From assembly GCA_937973965.1 (NCBI GenBank), contig CALJJQ010000047.1, forward strand, positions 1 to 64,000: a stretch of DNA of 64,000 nt, given 5' to 3'. Below the pieces are notes generated by a model. It was not told the DNA's origin, made no database searches, and saw nothing but the letters and a program-made list of their open reading frames with translations. The translations under genes and the position numbers were made by a program. Positions 1-8,698 of the stretch are shown piece by piece. Origin of the DNA: an uncultured Calothrix sp. (lineage in GTDB: Bacteria; Cyanobacteriota; Cyanobacteriia; Cyanobacteriales; Nostocaceae). Numbering within the stretch: position 1 is the first letter of the stretch; every line of letters starts with the position of its first letter.

Positions 1-56
<56 letters not shown>

Positions 57-255
57 GTTTCTTTCAACAAAATTTCCAGCTTTCTTTAGCTCTTTTTGTT
101 TTATTGATTTTGGCTGATTTTTTCTGACCTCAGCCTCGTCTTATTTTCTCTTGACGTTGGGCTTCGGTTTAATTCGCTTTCAAACTATTTCTTTTTTCTA
201 GGTTCGATGTTTCCTGAAGCTTGCCTCTCTTGCGTTGGCTTTGCTTTTCAGGCAC
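57..255 (-). other. 16S rRNA leader (pre-rRNA 5' external spacer)
   Basis: This non-coding stretch lies between the likely rRNA promoter and the mature 16S start, and would be transcribed as the leader of the rRNA operon and removed by processing. It is T-rich on the plus strand, with no open frame of interest. The role is inferred from position only. Confidence 0.55.
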
Positions 256-261
256 CTATAC

Positions 262-290
262 ATCCTATCTATTCCCCTTTGCTTTGTCAA
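262..290 (-). promoter_or_regulatory. Probable rRNA operon promoter (-35/-10)
   Basis: On the minus strand there is a perfect -35 hexamer TTGACA (bases 290-285), 17 bases, then TAGGAT (bases 267-262) as -10. Spacing and sequence fit a strong sigma-70-type promoter and it faces the 16S gene about 210 bases downstream. A start point near base 255 is inferred. Confidence 0.65.
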
Positions 291-429
291 CCCTTTGAGG
301 AAATTTTTTTTGGAGGGGGTGATTTTTGACTTGAGGGCTTTGCTGTGAGGCGGGTTTGGGCAACAATGGGTTATGCAATTTGAAATTGTGGTTTGATGAG
401 TTTTATTTAGTTGGCAAAGGATAAATCAG

Positions 430-1299
430 GTGAATTTTCAATCTGTTATTGCGACGTTGAATGAATTTTGGCAGAAATCCCAGGGTTGTTTGATTGCTCA
501 ACCTTATGATATGGAGAAGGGTGCAGGGACGAAGAATCCCCATACTTTTTTGAGGGCATTGGGACCAGAACCTTGGGCTGTGGCATATGTGGAGCCTTGT
601 CGGCGACCAACGGATGGGCGTTATGGAGAGAATCCGAATCGGTTCCAACATTATTACCAGTATCAAGTTTTAGTTAAGCCTTCGCCGGACAATATTCAGG
701 AGACATATTTGAATTCTTTGCGTGCTTTGGGGATAGATCCGGAGGAACATGATGTCCGTTTTGTGGAGGATAATTGGGAAGATGCTACAGTGGGCGCTTG
801 GGGTACGGGCTGGGAAGTGTGGTTGGATGGGATGGAAATTACCCAGTTTACTTATTTCCAGCAATGTGGTGGGATTGATTGTCGTCCGGTTTCTATTGAA
901 ATTACCTACGGGTTGGAACGGTTGGCGATGTATCTACAGGGGGTAGATGCAATTACGAAAATTATGTGGACGGATACAATTACCTATGGGGATGTGCATT
1001 TACAAGGGGAGATTGAACAATGTACCTATAATTTTGAGGCTTCTAATCCAGAATTGTTGCTATCCTTATTTAATTTATATGAACAGGAGGCACAACAGTT
1101 GAGCGATCGCGGTTTAGTTATGCCTAGTTTAGATTACGTAATTAAGTGTTCCCACATGTTTAATTTGCTAGATGCAAGGGGAGTAATTTCGGTGACGGAA
1201 CGGACTCGATATATTGCTCGAATTCGTCATCTGGCTCGTCGGGTGGCTCAGTTATATGTGGAACAGCGAGAAAAATTAGGTTTCCCATTGATCCGGTGA
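430..1299 (+). CDS. glyQ: Glycyl-tRNA synthetase alpha subunit
   Basis: This is the class II alpha chain of the heterotetrameric (alpha2beta2) bacterial glycyl-tRNA synthetase, which carries the catalytic core for glycyl-adenylate formation in the cytoplasm. The 289 residues match the usual length of about 290-300. The family block from [20 protein letters not shown] through the [16 protein letters not shown] stretch (residues about 46-80) is clear, as are [15 protein letters not shown] and the C-terminal [18 protein letters not shown]. Translation appears to begin at a GTG; no better ATG lies near. The beta subunit gene (glyS) is not in this window, as is common in cyanobacteria. A DUF4079 gene begins 45 bases downstream in the same direction, so co-transcription with it and comEC is plausible. 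Confidence 0.97.
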   Translation: MNFQSVIATLNEFWQKSQGCLIAQPYDMEKGAGTKNPHTFLRALGPEPWAVAYVEPCRRPTDGRYGENPNRFQHYYQYQVLVKPSPDNIQETYLNSLRALGIDPEEHDVRFVEDNWEDATVGAWGTGWEVWLDGMEITQFTYFQQCGGIDCRPVSIEITYGLERLAMYLQGVDAITKIMWTDTITYGDVHLQGEIEQCTYNFEASNPELLLSLFNLYEQEAQQLSDRGLVMPSLDYVIKCSHMFNLLDARGVISVTERTRYIARIRHLARRVAQLYVEQREKLGFPLIR

Positions 1300-1344
1300 G
1301 GGTTATACTATGGGACATATTAATTTGTATGAAGATTTATTGAG

Positions 1345-1827
1345 ATGATTGTGGATCTGGTGAGCTTGTTGGAGCCAATTGCGGCATGGTTTCGTAGTTT
1401 AGGTGTGCCGGAGCCGATTGTACATTGGGGACATCCGGTGATGATGGGAATTGTGATTTTTGTCATGGGTAGTTACACTGCCTATGCGGGTTGGCGTGGA
1501 AGAACTGCTGATGATAAGGATGTGGCGGTTAAAAGTCGTGCTGATCATCGCAAATTGGCTCCGTGGATGTTTTTATTTTTGGCATCAGGCTACACAGGAG
1601 GGATATTATCCCTGGTGATGCAGCAACAGCCGATTTTGCAAAGTCCCCATTTTCTCACCGGAACAATCGTATTAGGATTTTTAGGACTTAATGGAATTAT
1701 TTCCATGACTGGATTTGGAGGAAATAGTTTTATGTGGCGCACGATACATGCATATATAGGTACGGTAGCAATGGGACTATTGGTTGTCCATGCTGCTTTG
1801 GGACTAAATTTAGGTTTGGGTTTGTAG
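1345..1827 (+). CDS. DUF4079 family membrane protein
   Basis: A 160-residue, mostly hydrophobic protein with about four membrane segments (residues about 30-48, 75-92, 102-120 and 132-155) and histidines in or next to them (HWGHP near residue 28, HAYIG and VHAALG near the end). This pattern fits the DUF4079 family of cyanobacteria and plastid-bearing organisms, whose function is not established; the histidines recall cytochrome b561-like haem ligands, but that is an inference. The stop codon is 4 bases before the comEC start codon, so the two are probably translated from one message with glyQ. Confidence 0.75.
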   Translation: MIVDLVSLLEPIAAWFRSLGVPEPIVHWGHPVMMGIVIFVMGSYTAYAGWRGRTADDKDVAVKSRADHRKLAPWMFLFLASGYTGGILSLVMQQQPILQSPHFLTGTIVLGFLGLNGIISMTGFGGNSFMWRTIHAYIGTVAMGLLVVHAALGLNLGLGL

Positions 1828-1831
1828 TCAG

Positions 1832-4210
1832 ATGATTCAAAACAGTGGTGTGGTAATTGCGCTGGGCTATATTTTCGGTTTACTGGCGATCGCGTTACCC
1901 GGAGGTGGATTTTGGTTACTCTTAATCGGACTGGTTTCAGCAATTATTGTCAGACGGATTTATGTATTGGCTCGTCAATCTCGTCGGACGCGAAACAGTC
2001 AGCTAGCGAAATCGCAATTTTCACCACTGCTTGTATCGAAACTTCCCCTTCCCCGTATTTGGCTAATTGCGGGTTTGGTGGGTTTTCTTGCAAGTTTCTA
2101 TCTACAATGGCGTACACCTCAACCTAGCGCTAATGATATTAGTAATTTTGTGCCATCTGGGAATAGTAGCAATCAAGAGCAATTATTTACAGTTCGCGGT
2201 CGGGTTTTAAGTGTTCCCCGGATGACTCGTAGTCAACGGGGACAATTTTGGTTAGAAGCAAATCAAATTGATCAGGTCAAGCAGGATCAAAATCAAGGTG
2301 ATGCAAGTAAGGTGGTTACGGGGAAAGTTTATACAACCGTCCCTTTGTTACAATCAACGGGTTTGGTTCCGGGACAGGAAGTGAGGGTGACGGGGGTTTT
2401 ATATCAGCCAAAAGCTGCTGCAAACCCAGGAGGATTTGATTTGCAAAAATTTTTAGCTCAGGAAGGAGCTTTTGCTGGTTTAAGTGGTCGTCAAGTCAAT
2501 TTGATTGATAAAGAGAGAAAATGGGGGTGGTGGCGAGTTCGGGAACAAATTGCGCGATCACAGGTTCGTTGGTTGGGGGTTCCGGAAGGACCAATAGTAA
2601 GTGCAATGGTTTTGGGTAGTAGAGCTGTGGATTTACCCCACGATGTACGGGATGTATTTGTGGAGGTTGGTTTAGCCCATACATTAGCAGCTTCTGGTTT
2701 CCATACTTCCTTAATTTTGGGTGTGGTATTAGGTTTAACAAAACGGTCTAGACGGGGTGTGCAAATTTTTTGTGGTTCTGTAGCCTTATTATTCTTTGCA
2801 GTGTTGACAGGCTTTCAACCATCGGTTTTGCGAGCAACTTTAATGGGGTTTGCAGCTTTGTTGGCGTTGGGATTAGGACGTAAGGTGAAGCGGTTAAGTG
2901 GATTGATTGTTGTTGCTGTCATCTTATTGCTGGTGAATCCGGTTTGGATTTGGAATTTAGGATTTCAGTTAAGTTTTCTGGCAACTTTTGGCTTGATTGT
3001 CACAGCCGGTACTATTAGTAGAAGGATGAGTTGGTTACCGGAAGCGATCGCTTCATTAATTTCTGTTCCGGTTGCCGCCACAATTTGGACTTTGCCGTTA
3101 TTATTACACGTTTTCCACACAATTGCAGTTTACAGTATTCCCCTCAACGTGTTGGCAACACCTTTAGTTTCCATCACCAGTTTAGGGGGAATGGTGAGTG
3201 CGATCGCAAGCATGATTTTACCAGATTTGGGAGCTGCGGTTGCGAGTTTTTTGTATTATCCAAGCCATTGGCTGATTGGGTTAGCTGAGTTTTTTGCTAC
3301 TTTACCGGGAAATAATTGGGCTGTTGGCAGCATTTCCACACTGCAAATGGTTGCCATTTACCTATTAATTATTTTAACTTGGTTAGTCAGATGGTGGCAG
3401 CGTCGTTGGTTACTGACTGGATTTCTGGTAGTTGCCTTGATATTTGTTCCGGGATGGCAAACTGCGAGCAATTTATTTCGAGTCACCGTATTAGCTGCTG
3501 GTGGGGAACCAGCGATTGTTATTCAAGAGAAGGGATGGATCACAGCCATTAATGGTGGTGATGAGGGAACGGGAAGATTTACATTGCTACCATTTTTGCG
3601 ACATCAGGGGATTAATAGGATTAATACTGCTGTTGCTGTGGATTTTTTAGGTGATGGTAGTAATGGATGGTTAGAAGTCGTTTCCCGCTTACCAGTAGGG
3701 GTGTTTTATGATTTTGTGAATAATCCAGAGAACGCTTTGACCAGTTTGGCAATTCAACAGGAATTACGTTCACGCAGTGACTCCAAGCAAAGACCAGATC
3801 AGGGTGCTTATCAACAAGTTTCTATGGGGGGACAAGTACAAGCTGGTTCAGCGACGATACGAATACTCAACGAGCAATTACCAATTTTGCAAATGCAGTT
3901 CCAAGGGAAAAATTGGCTGCTGGTAGGAAATACAAATAACGAGTTAGAGCAAGTTCAAAAAACAACCAACTTACCCCGTCCGCAAGTATTGTGGTGTCCG
4001 AACTCTGCACTGAAGGAATTAGTGCTTGCACTGCAACCGGAAGTTGCAATCACCACAAATGCCGATATTGATCCAAAAACCCTCTCGGAATTATCTCAAA
4101 CCCAGACAAAAATATTCTTTACTGGTCGGGATGGAGCAATTCAATGGACTCCCACAGAAAGCTTTCAACCCTTTATACAGACAACAGAAAATCGCAATTC
4201 GCTGTTGTGA
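1832..4210 (+). CDS. comEC: ComEC/Rec2-type DNA uptake channel protein
   Basis: A 792-residue inner-membrane protein of the ComEC/Rec2 family, which transports single-stranded DNA across the cytoplasmic membrane during natural transformation. Visible in order: N-terminal membrane segments (residues about 5-30 and 70-90); an OB-fold-like DUF4131 region (about 120-210); the 'Competence' multi-span domain (about 235-500) with the hallmark AHTLAASGFHTSLILG and GFQPSVLRATLMG; further spans to about 545; then a soluble C-terminal domain. That last domain sits where a metallo-beta-lactamase fold is expected but lacks an HxHxDH metal motif: the equivalent stretch reads AVDFLGDGSNGWLEVV. The start ATG is 4 bases after the DUF4079 stop. 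Identity is firm; nuclease activity of the C-terminal domain is doubtful. Confidence 0.9.
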   Translation: MIQNSGVVIALGYIFGLLAIALPGGGFWLLLIGLVSAIIVRRIYVLARQSRRTRNSQLAKSQFSPLLVSKLPLPRIWLIAGLVGFLASFYLQWRTPQPSANDISNFVPSGNSSNQEQLFTVRGRVLSVPRMTRSQRGQFWLEANQIDQVKQDQNQGDASKVVTGKVYTTVPLLQSTGLVPGQEVRVTGVLYQPKAAANPGGFDLQKFLAQEGAFAGLSGRQVNLIDKERKWGWWRVREQIARSQVRWLGVPEGPIVSAMVLGSRAVDLPHDVRDVFVEVGLAHTLAASGFHTSLILGVVLGLTKRSRRGVQIFCGSVALLFFAVLTGFQPSVLRATLMGFAALLALGLGRKVKRLSGLIVVAVILLLVNPVWIWNLGFQLSFLATFGLIVTAGTISRRMSWLPEAIASLISVPVAATIWTLPLLLHVFHTIAVYSIPLNVLATPLVSITSLGGMVSAIASMILPDLGAAVASFLYYPSHWLIGLAEFFATLPGNNWAVGSISTLQMVAIYLLIILTWLVRWWQRRWLLTGFLVVALIFVPGWQTASNLFRVTVLAAGGEPAIVIQEKGWITAINGGDEGTGRFTLLPFLRHQGINRINTAVAVDFLGDGSNGWLEVVSRLPVGVFYDFVNNPENALTSLAIQQELRSRSDSKQRPDQGAYQQVSMGGQVQAGSATIRILNEQLPILQMQFQGKNWLLVGNTNNELEQVQKTTNLPRPQVLWCPNSALKELVLALQPEVAITTNADIDPKTLSELSQTQTKIFFTGRDGAIQWTPTESFQPFIQTTENRNSLL

Positions 4211-4299
4211 ATCCAAAAATATTTGATCGAAGTGATGGACATTTTGAGAAACTGTGATAGTATTATTTACTGGTTGAGCATTCCAAGTATGTTAACCAT

Positions 4300-4371
4300 G
4301 CCGGCATAGCACAGTGGTAGTGCATCCGACTTGTAATCGGAAGGTCGTCGGTTCAAATCCGACTGCCGGCT
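4300..4371 (+). tRNA. trnT-UGU: tRNA-Thr (anticodon UGU)
   Basis: A 72-base cloverleaf: acceptor stem GCCGGCA pairs perfectly with TGCCGGC, the anticodon arm is CCGAC-TTGTAAT-CGG with anticodon TGT, and the T arm is GTCGG-TTCAAAT-CCGAC. CCA is not encoded. It follows comEC by about 90 bases. Confidence 0.96.
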
Positions 4372-5030
4372 TTTATTGTATTCCCCTACAAAAAAAGAGT
4401 TTCAATCCAATTAGGTCTATCGGGGATAACCCCCTATCGCTCAATATTTACCCATTTTTTACCCATCACCCATTCGTGACAAGTTAAGGTGAAATTAGTT
4501 TTGTCAAAAGCGAGGTGAAGGAAAAGCATTAAATTCACCTTTGCACTGAGTTTTCCGCGCCAGAATCAATTATGCATTGAAAATTTAGCGATCGCATCCT
4601 TCAAAATCATGTTTATTCATCTAGATTTGGACAAGAGTTTGAGCATTATTACTTATTGACAAAAGACCAATGAGTTTAACTTGTCAGCAATGTCTTAAAT
4701 TTCAAAATCTTGATTCACAGGGATTGTAGCGTTTAAAATCCGTCAAATTCACCTTAAAATACTCTTCAAAGTTGATAAGTAAGCACTATTTCGATATCCG
4801 AAAAGCCTGAATGACGTTTGGATGCAAGTAAGTAGGTAGGTGCAATTAAACATAAAACCGCAACATAACCGATCATTCGGCTCAAAGCCTTACTCCCGTA
4901 CAGAGGCAATATATCGCGTCTCTCCCTGATCTCAACGATAATTTTTACCACTTACCTACTTCTCAGCCTATCCCTGCCTATCCAAAATTAGCAAACATGT
5001 CATTATGATGGTAATGGTGATGGGTAAGGA
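4372..5030. other. Gene-free stretch with one half of a dispersed inverted repeat
   Basis: I see no credible gene in these 660 bases. They hold a segment (4830-4889) nearly identical to the reverse complement of 13486-13544, and a decayed copy of the GACGCG palindrome (4902-4921). The promoter of the downstream protease gene is presumably at the right-hand end, but no clear -35/-10 pair stands out. Confidence 0.5.
4830..4889 (+). repeat. Dispersed ~60-bp repeat, copy 1
   Basis: This segment, starting AGTAGGTAGGTGCAATTAAA and ending in CATTCGGCTCAAAGCC, matches the reverse complement of 13486-13544 with only about three or four differences. Both copies lie in intergenic DNA next to GACGCG-type palindromes. 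Confidence 0.75.
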
Positions 5031-5036
5031 GTGATA

Positions 5037-6590
5037 ATGAACTTCAAACAGGCAATATTGGTTTTTTTAACACTGGTGGCAGCACTTGTGATTAGTTCGA
5101 GCTTATTGAGTTCGTTGCAGGAACCCCAGGTGCAAAATCGTCTGGACTTATATCAAACCAATATTGTTTTAAAGGCTTCAGAATGGGAAAGGTTGCGTTC
5201 TGAGGATGGGGATGATTCGCTTTTTAGTGCCCTATTTGCTGGAAAGTCTGTGGATGAAGCGATTCAAACCTATAGGGAGGCTCGTGATACGAGCAGGGTG
5301 AATATAAATAAAATATTAACAGAAATTCCTGCATTATCTGCTGATGGGAATCAAAAATCTGCTGGTGCTGTGAGACGGCTTGTAAGACAGCTGGAGGTTG
5401 TAAGACAGCTGGAGAAAAGTCTGCGGGAGCAGAGGGATTTTTTGGCGGAGGTGGATTTAAATTTGGGGATTTTAGAAGCTCGACAGGGTAATCTAGAATC
5501 GGCACAAAAAATTTGGCGGGAATTGGCAGAAGAAACTGGTGTTCGGTCTGACTTGGCGAAAACAGCTAGGGTTTTGGGTGGTTTATGGAGTCAGCCGGCT
5601 TTATTATTGCCCGACTCAGCAGAATTAATTCAGGCTAATTTGCAGGGGTGGTTCCGGAATACGGCTTTGTCTCAACTTTATCAGGTGCAAGAACTAAGTG
5701 AGGCTCTGACTCAACTACAACAACAAATCCAAGAGACTGCGGAGGATGCAGTAACGAAGTTGTTTTTGGTCGGGATTACTCCCTATATTATGGGTTTAGT
5801 TGGTTTAGGGTTAATTGTTTTTCTGCTATTTCAACGTTTGCGTCAGGGAAAAGAGGCTTTACTTGCTCGATATGGTGATACACCGTGGCCAACTCCTTGG
5901 GATGGATATACAATCTTGGAAGTGTTGGTGGTGGGCTTTTTTCTAGTTGGACAATTTGTCGCACCTTTGCTTGTTTCTGCAATTTTACAGTTTTTCCACC
6001 TGGGTAATGATGTTCGCAGTCAAGCTATCCGTGTTTTTAGTAGTTATTTATTGGTTGCTTTTGCGGCGATCGCTATTCTCTGGAATGCAATTCGCTCCTA
6101 CTTTCCTTTGGAATCAGACTGGTTTCGCTTCCGCTTCCGCAGTAATTGGATTCTCTGGGGAGTAGGTGGTTACTGTGTAGCTATTCCCATTGTTCTCATC
6201 ATCTCTTTGCTGAATCAACAATTTTGGCAAGGAAAAGGTGGTAGTAATCCCCTGCTACAATTAGTCCTAGAAGGTAAGGATACCCTAGCTCTATCCCTGT
6301 TTTTTAGTACCGCAGCGATCGCTGCTCCCCTATTTGAAGAATTACTCTTTCGCGGGTTTTTACTACCTTCCCTGACCCGTTACATGTCTGTATGGGGAGC
6401 AATTGGATTAAGTAGCTTGATATTTGCTGCGGCTCATTTAAGTATTTCCGAACTATTACCCCTATTTTCCCTGGGAATGATTCTGGGGATAGTGTATACG
6501 CGATCGCGTAATCTCTTAGCACCGATGTTAGTTCATGCACTCTGGAATACAGGAACTATGTTGACCTTATTGGTTTTAGGGAGTGAGTAA
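5037..6590 (+). CDS. CPBP family intramembrane metalloprotease
   Basis: A roughly 517-residue membrane protein whose C-terminal third is a CPBP (CAAX protease and bacteriocin-processing, 'Abi') domain. The three expected motifs are intact: EELLFRG (about residue 434), FAAAHL (about 463) and HALWN (about 500), which supply the glutamates and histidines for metal binding and catalysis. The N-terminal half is different: one anchor (about 5-25), then a long hydrophilic helical region (about 40-240) before the multi-span part begins near 245. ATG at 5037 is preferred over the in-frame GTG at 5031, because AAGGAG at 5026-5031 gives proper spacing only to the ATG. The gene stands alone. The substrate is unknown; in bacteria such proteases serve in prenyl-protein or peptide processing. 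Confidence 0.88.
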   Translation: MNFKQAILVFLTLVAALVISSSLLSSLQEPQVQNRLDLYQTNIVLKASEWERLRSEDGDDSLFSALFAGKSVDEAIQTYREARDTSRVNINKILTEIPALSADGNQKSAGAVRRLVRQLEVVRQLEKSLREQRDFLAEVDLNLGILEARQGNLESAQKIWRELAEETGVRSDLAKTARVLGGLWSQPALLLPDSAELIQANLQGWFRNTALSQLYQVQELSEALTQLQQQIQETAEDAVTKLFLVGITPYIMGLVGLGLIVFLLFQRLRQGKEALLARYGDTPWPTPWDGYTILEVLVVGFFLVGQFVAPLLVSAILQFFHLGNDVRSQAIRVFSSYLLVAFAAIAILWNAIRSYFPLESDWFRFRFRSNWILWGVGGYCVAIPIVLIISLLNQQFWQGKGGSNPLLQLVLEGKDTLALSLFFSTAAIAAPLFEELLFRGFLLPSLTRYMSVWGAIGLSSLIFAAAHLSISELLPLFSLGMILGIVYTRSRNLLAPMLVHALWNTGTMLTLLVLGSE

Positions 6591-6706
6591 GTGGTCAGTT
6601 CGTGGAATTGTTGACAGTTAACGGTTATAAATGCAGCTTTCCCCTAGGGTAAGGTCAATAAAATTCGCGACGAACACTTGTTTTTGAGAGTAGGATATTA
6701 CACCCC

Positions 6707-7124
6707 TTGACAAAATCCTTTTTTTTTGATTTAAAATAATGCCATCATTTATTTAAGCGATTAAGGTAGTTTAAGTAAATAGATAAAGCTGTGGTTAAAA
6801 GTTAGTTAAACTACATACAACTCCCACTAAATTTAGTTAAATATGTAACAAGGGGCAACTAGACATCATTGGTCGAAAACCCGTATATTTAGTCCTAAAT
6901 CAAAAATGCTGTGGTTAGAGAATAGGCAAAGGTTGTCAAGGATTAATTTCTTTGCACATATGCTTATTTGTTAAGTCATTTAAATCAAGCAACAAAAAGT
7001 TGTGCAAGTGGGAGAAGGGTAGTTAAACTAGAGGTAGAAGGGAATGCGAATGCTGTATACAACTGATTTCAAGGGAATGGAGTTGACCGATGGGAACTAA
7101 AAAACCCCATTCCGGGTTTTTTAG
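6707..7124 (+). ncRNA. Candidate orphan transcript (promoter-like box to terminator-like hairpin)
   Basis: TTGACA at 6707-6712 is followed by TAAAAT at 6732-6737 (spacer 19, somewhat long). About 360 bases further on lies the strong hairpin of 7097-7124. Nothing between them is protein-coding. The words GCTGTGGTTA and AGTTAAACTA each occur twice inside. I tested it against signatures of tmRNA, RNase P RNA and SRP RNA and found none. This is an inference from boundary signals only. Confidence 0.25.
7097..7124. terminator. Strong hairpin, likely bidirectional terminator
   Basis: CTAAAAAACCC (7097-7107) pairs perfectly over 11 bases with GGGTTTTTTAG (7114-7124) around a 6-base loop. The T run after the GGG gives it the look of a rho-independent terminator in both directions. 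Confidence 0.6.
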
Positions 7125-7175
7125 GACTTTATTGTTGATTCCATGCTTGATACTGTTTTATCCGGAAATCCAAAT

Positions 7176-7281
7176 ATCCTGATTTCTCACAAACTCCTCA
7201 AACCTACAGGGAGTAGGGAGTAGAAGGAGAATTCATCCGTCACTCAAGACTTAATTAAGTTACTTGTGAGACATCCGGGAT
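7176..7281. repeat. Small inverted-end element, ATTTCTCACAA family, copy 1
   Basis: A 106-bp unit bounded by imperfect inverted ends: ATCCTGATTTCTCACAA on the left and, on the opposite strand at the right, ATCCCGGATGTCTCACAA. It is closely similar throughout to 28327-28431, and lone left ends occur near 8727 and 44686. Its core contains GGGAGTAGGGAGTAG heptamer-like sequence. Confidence 0.7.
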
Positions 7282-7303
7282 ATACAACCATAATTTGCTG
7301 AAC

Positions 7304-7459
7304 TCAAGCAGAGCAACGCATAAAGCCTCTAACTGATTGCTTTGTTGCTTCTTGAATCCTAGCCGTTGGTATGGACTGTTCTTTAAAGGGTTCTCCAGTG
7401 ATGTAGTCTTTCTTTCGGTGTCGGATGGAGCAGTAATAAGCTAAAACGCACTTAATTTG
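7304..7459 (-). pseudogene. Unrecognised protein-coding fragment
   Basis: On the minus strand a stop-free run of about 50 codons without a good start reads CVLAYYCSIRHRKKDYITGE followed by PFKEQSIPTARIQEATKQSV, ending at a TGA (7304-7306). The composition looks like real protein rather than random translation, so it may be the remains of a truncated gene, possibly of mobile origin. I cannot name the family. Confidence 0.25.
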
Positions 7460-8077
7460 TCATCCCGAAACCCTTACAGCAAGGCTTTCGCGTTGTAAAA
7501 GATGTCATTTAGATGCGTCTAAGCTTAGGTTGTTTCATGGAACTTCAGATCAAATAAGTATTAATGTAGTTGTAATGTGTCAATGAGCCTTCGTATTTTC
7601 AGATTAGAGAGCGGACAAAAACATAAACAAAAAAATTAAATACGGGAACTATCAGGGACAAGAAGGGAGTCCTATGTAAATAGGCATGGACTCATCCATA
7701 TAGATAATATTAACCAACAAAGTACCTATTGCTTACACTTAAAGGCTGACAATTTCTGCTTAGTCATTGAAAGGAAATAGTCAACCGCAGAGTGTATTCA
7801 AAATGGTATTGACACTGATAGTTCAACAGCGATTGTTAATCAAAAAGAGGTTCTATCAAAAATCTCCGTGGGATTAACATGTATCGCAGGTTAAATATTC
7901 CGGAAGATAGACCGGTAAACCCGTAAAGACGAATAGGGCAAAGTAATTTTTGAGAGAAAACCACTTGTGCAATTCTGCGAGTTTGCAAACTGCTAGGTGG
8001 AGATCGATTACGGTATTCGCTCGCTCCGAGTATATCGGCAATAATGCCATTAATTTGGTTTTGGGGATGATTTTGGT

Positions 8078-8098
8078 GTCAGACAAAGTTTGTCTGAC
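8078..8098. repeat. Perfect 21-bp palindrome
   Basis: GTCAGACAAA and TTTGTCTGAC flank a single central G: 10 paired bases on each side. There is no T run after it. It lies 325 bases upstream of the TM2-domain gene, so an operator or an old element end are both possible. Confidence 0.6.
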
Positions 8099-8422
8099 GC
8101 TGTTGATATTCCCTTCATATCTGGATGGTGGGATTGGGGTTGCTCAATTACCTAGTTTTTTATTAGGTATTTTTTGATTTGATTCATTGAGATGTGACTC
8201 AATACTCAATACTCAATACTTACCATGAACCTGGGATAAATTCAGGATCAAACAGAATTATCTATTATCTTCATGAAGCTAAATTGAGTTTTATTCATCC
8301 TCAATATTGGTTTCTGATTATTTGTCAATTCTGTTTTTTTTCATCCTGTAATTCTCAGTTGATATCTCCATCTCTCCCTGTGAAGACGTTATCTATATTA
8401 GATATTAATTAAGGATACAAGT

Positions 8423-8698
8423 ATGGCCAATCTCACTCCTAGCCACGCTACAAAACAACTTCTCTCTGGATATGCAGGAATTATCTGTGGTGGATTTGGA
8501 ATTCACAAATTTATATTGGGTTATCATGCGGAAGCTTCAATTATGTTAGTTGTTTCCGTGATTGGTTTAGTTTTTGCCTATGGGATTCCCTTTTTAATTA
8601 TGCAGCTTGTGGGTTTAATCGAAGGGATTATCTATTTAAATAAGGAGCATGAAGACTTTGTAGAAACCTATTTTGTGCAGAAACAGGGTTGGTTTTGA
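8423..8698 (+). CDS. TM2 domain-containing membrane protein
   Basis: A 91-residue protein with two membrane segments (about residues 14-32 and 36-68, the second long enough to be bent or paired). The GYAGIICGGFGIHKFILGYH stretch and the later LIEGIIYL fit the TM2 domain pattern (GxxGxHxFYLG ... GxxxIIDxI). Function of bacterial TM2 proteins is not known. The ATG at 8423 has an AAGGA ribosome-binding site 7 bases upstream. No operon partner is near. Confidence 0.8.
   Translation: MANLTPSHATKQLLSGYAGIICGGFGIHKFILGYHAEASIMLVVSVIGLVFAYGIPFLIMQLVGLIEGIIYLNKEHEDFVETYFVQKQGWF

Larger units (their letters stand above)
6591..8422. other. 1.8-kb gene-poor region
   Basis: No intact gene is evident. 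The region contains a possible orphan transcript (6707-7124), a small repeat element (7176-7281), a protein-coding fragment on the minus strand (7304-7459), and two palindromes (about 8004-8015 and 8078-8098). An open stretch on the minus strand at 7874-8086 (70 codons) could be an old gene, but I recognise nothing in it. Three tandem copies of CTCAATA occur near 8193-8213. Confidence 0.5.

Noticed and set aside
4766-4951. Minus-strand frame of 61 codons with a hydrophobic middle.
   Set aside because: It overlaps the dispersed 60-bp repeat and the GACGCG palindrome; the matching region at 13.5 kb is not open, so coding is unlikely.
6707-7124. Identity of the candidate transcript as tmRNA, RNase P RNA or SRP RNA.
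   Set aside because: None of the conserved sequence blocks of these RNAs is present.
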